From: Deltaproteobacteria bacterium
GTDB lineage: Bacteria; Desulfobacterota; DSM-4660; Desulfatiglandales; Desulfatiglandaceae
Assembly (NCBI GenBank): GCA_021159525.1
Contig: JAGHEC010000403.1
Span: forward strand, 1-6,272
Reading direction: 5' to 3'
DNA length: 6,272 nucleotides
Shown: positions 6,137 to 6,272 of the stretch, one piece after another
Position numbering within the stretch: the first letter of the stretch is position 1
Layout of the letters: every line of letters starts with the position of its first letter
Notes under the pieces: model-generated
What the model was told of the DNA's origin: nothing
The model's database searches: none
The model's input: only the letters and a program-made list of their open reading frames with translations
Made by a program: the position numbers and the translations under genes

Positions 6137-6242
6137 TTGTGACGTATCAGTGGGGGAAGCCGCAGCTCGACGAAGTCGAGAATGCCAAAGGGGCAAGCCT
6201 GCCCGCCATTGCCTTGTTACCCATGTTACCTCCTTCTGCCAT
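6086..6242 (-). ncRNA. ssrS: candidate 6S RNA upstream of rny
   Basis: On the minus strand GGCAGAAGG (6240-6232) pairs perfectly with CCTTCTGCC (6099-6091), closing about 150 nt; AUGG/CCAU could extend it outward. Inside are GGGCA/TGCCC (6204-6200/6195-6191) and an apical hairpin CTCGAC-TTC-GTCGAG (6180-6166) that GCA/TGC can extend. GGCTTCCCC after the apical hairpin recalls the AGCC tract that follows the apical hairpin of E. coli 6S RNA. Size and overall shape suit 6S RNA, which sequesters the housekeeping RNA polymerase, and 6S genes next to zapA and rny are what I recall for deltaproteobacteria. The true ends are uncertain, and I could not confirm the central bubble. A small ORF at 6147-6224 offers a competing reading. 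Confidence 0.45.
6147..6224 (-). CDS. possible 25-residue small protein (doubtful)
   Basis: An ATG at 6224 follows AAGGAGGTAAC, a strong Shine-Dalgarno at ideal spacing, and opens 25 codons ending in TGA. The peptide begins MGNKAMAGRLAPLAF and ends CGFPH; it has no recognisable domain. An in-frame ATG at 6242 is also possible. It lies entirely inside the 6S-like RNA, and the GGAGG overlaps the base of the closing stem, so the ORF may be coincidental. It is listed because the initiation region is better than that of several real genes in this window. Confidence 0.2.
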   Translation of the reverse strand: MGNKAMAGRLAPLAFSTSSSCGFPH

Positions 6243-6272
6243 CGCAGATCCACGGGACGAAAGTCTTGGCAA

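Noticed and set aside
6026..6253. 75-codon minus-strand ORF overlapping the rny start
   Set aside because: It runs through the 6S-like RNA and the rny ribosome binding site in another frame and resembles no protein family.

Overview
The window looks like chromosomal DNA of a bacterium from the former Deltaproteobacteria (Desulfobacterota). This is inferred from three things: a stand-alone tripartite TRAP transporter operon, an rny gene (RNase Y, absent from enterobacteria), and a structured RNA-like segment directly upstream of rny, where I recall 6S RNA lying in many deltaproteobacteria. No gene here fixes the species.

Layout. Positions 1-140 hold an exact 48-bp tandem repeat (two copies plus the start of a third) made of small GAA/AAA-loop hairpins, with no credible gene. 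It abuts a 66-bp segment (141-206) that recurs in inverted orientation at 6071-6136 with 62/66 identity, so near-identical inverted copies lie about 5.9 kb apart. Positions 207-525 hold no convincing protein gene but can be folded by eye into a chain of helices, including a 13-bp long-range helix, ending in a good intrinsic terminator: a candidate non-coding RNA of no class I recognise. Positions 526-744 are the promoter and leader of the transporter operon.

Positions 745-3617 encode a TRAP transporter: dctP (periplasmic binding protein), dctQ (small membrane subunit) and dctM (large membrane subunit). Two hairpins lie between dctP and dctQ, and dctQ/dctM overlap by ATGA. Together they would import an organic acid, probably a carboxylate, using an ion gradient; the substrate cannot be read from the sequence. 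Next, on the same strand, is a TANGO2/NRDE-family gene (3687-4457) with an unusual leader. It converges, with a 9-bp gap, on rny (4467-6035, minus strand), a complete membrane-anchored endoribonuclease with KH and HD domains. Upstream of rny, 6086-6242 on the minus strand is a candidate 6S RNA closed by a perfect 9-bp long-range stem; it also contains a 25-codon ORF with a strong ribosome binding site.

The protein genes are ordinary. The less ordinary material is at the ends: the hairpin repeat, the inverted duplication of the 3' part of the 6S-like RNA, and the structured RNA ahead of the TRAP operon.
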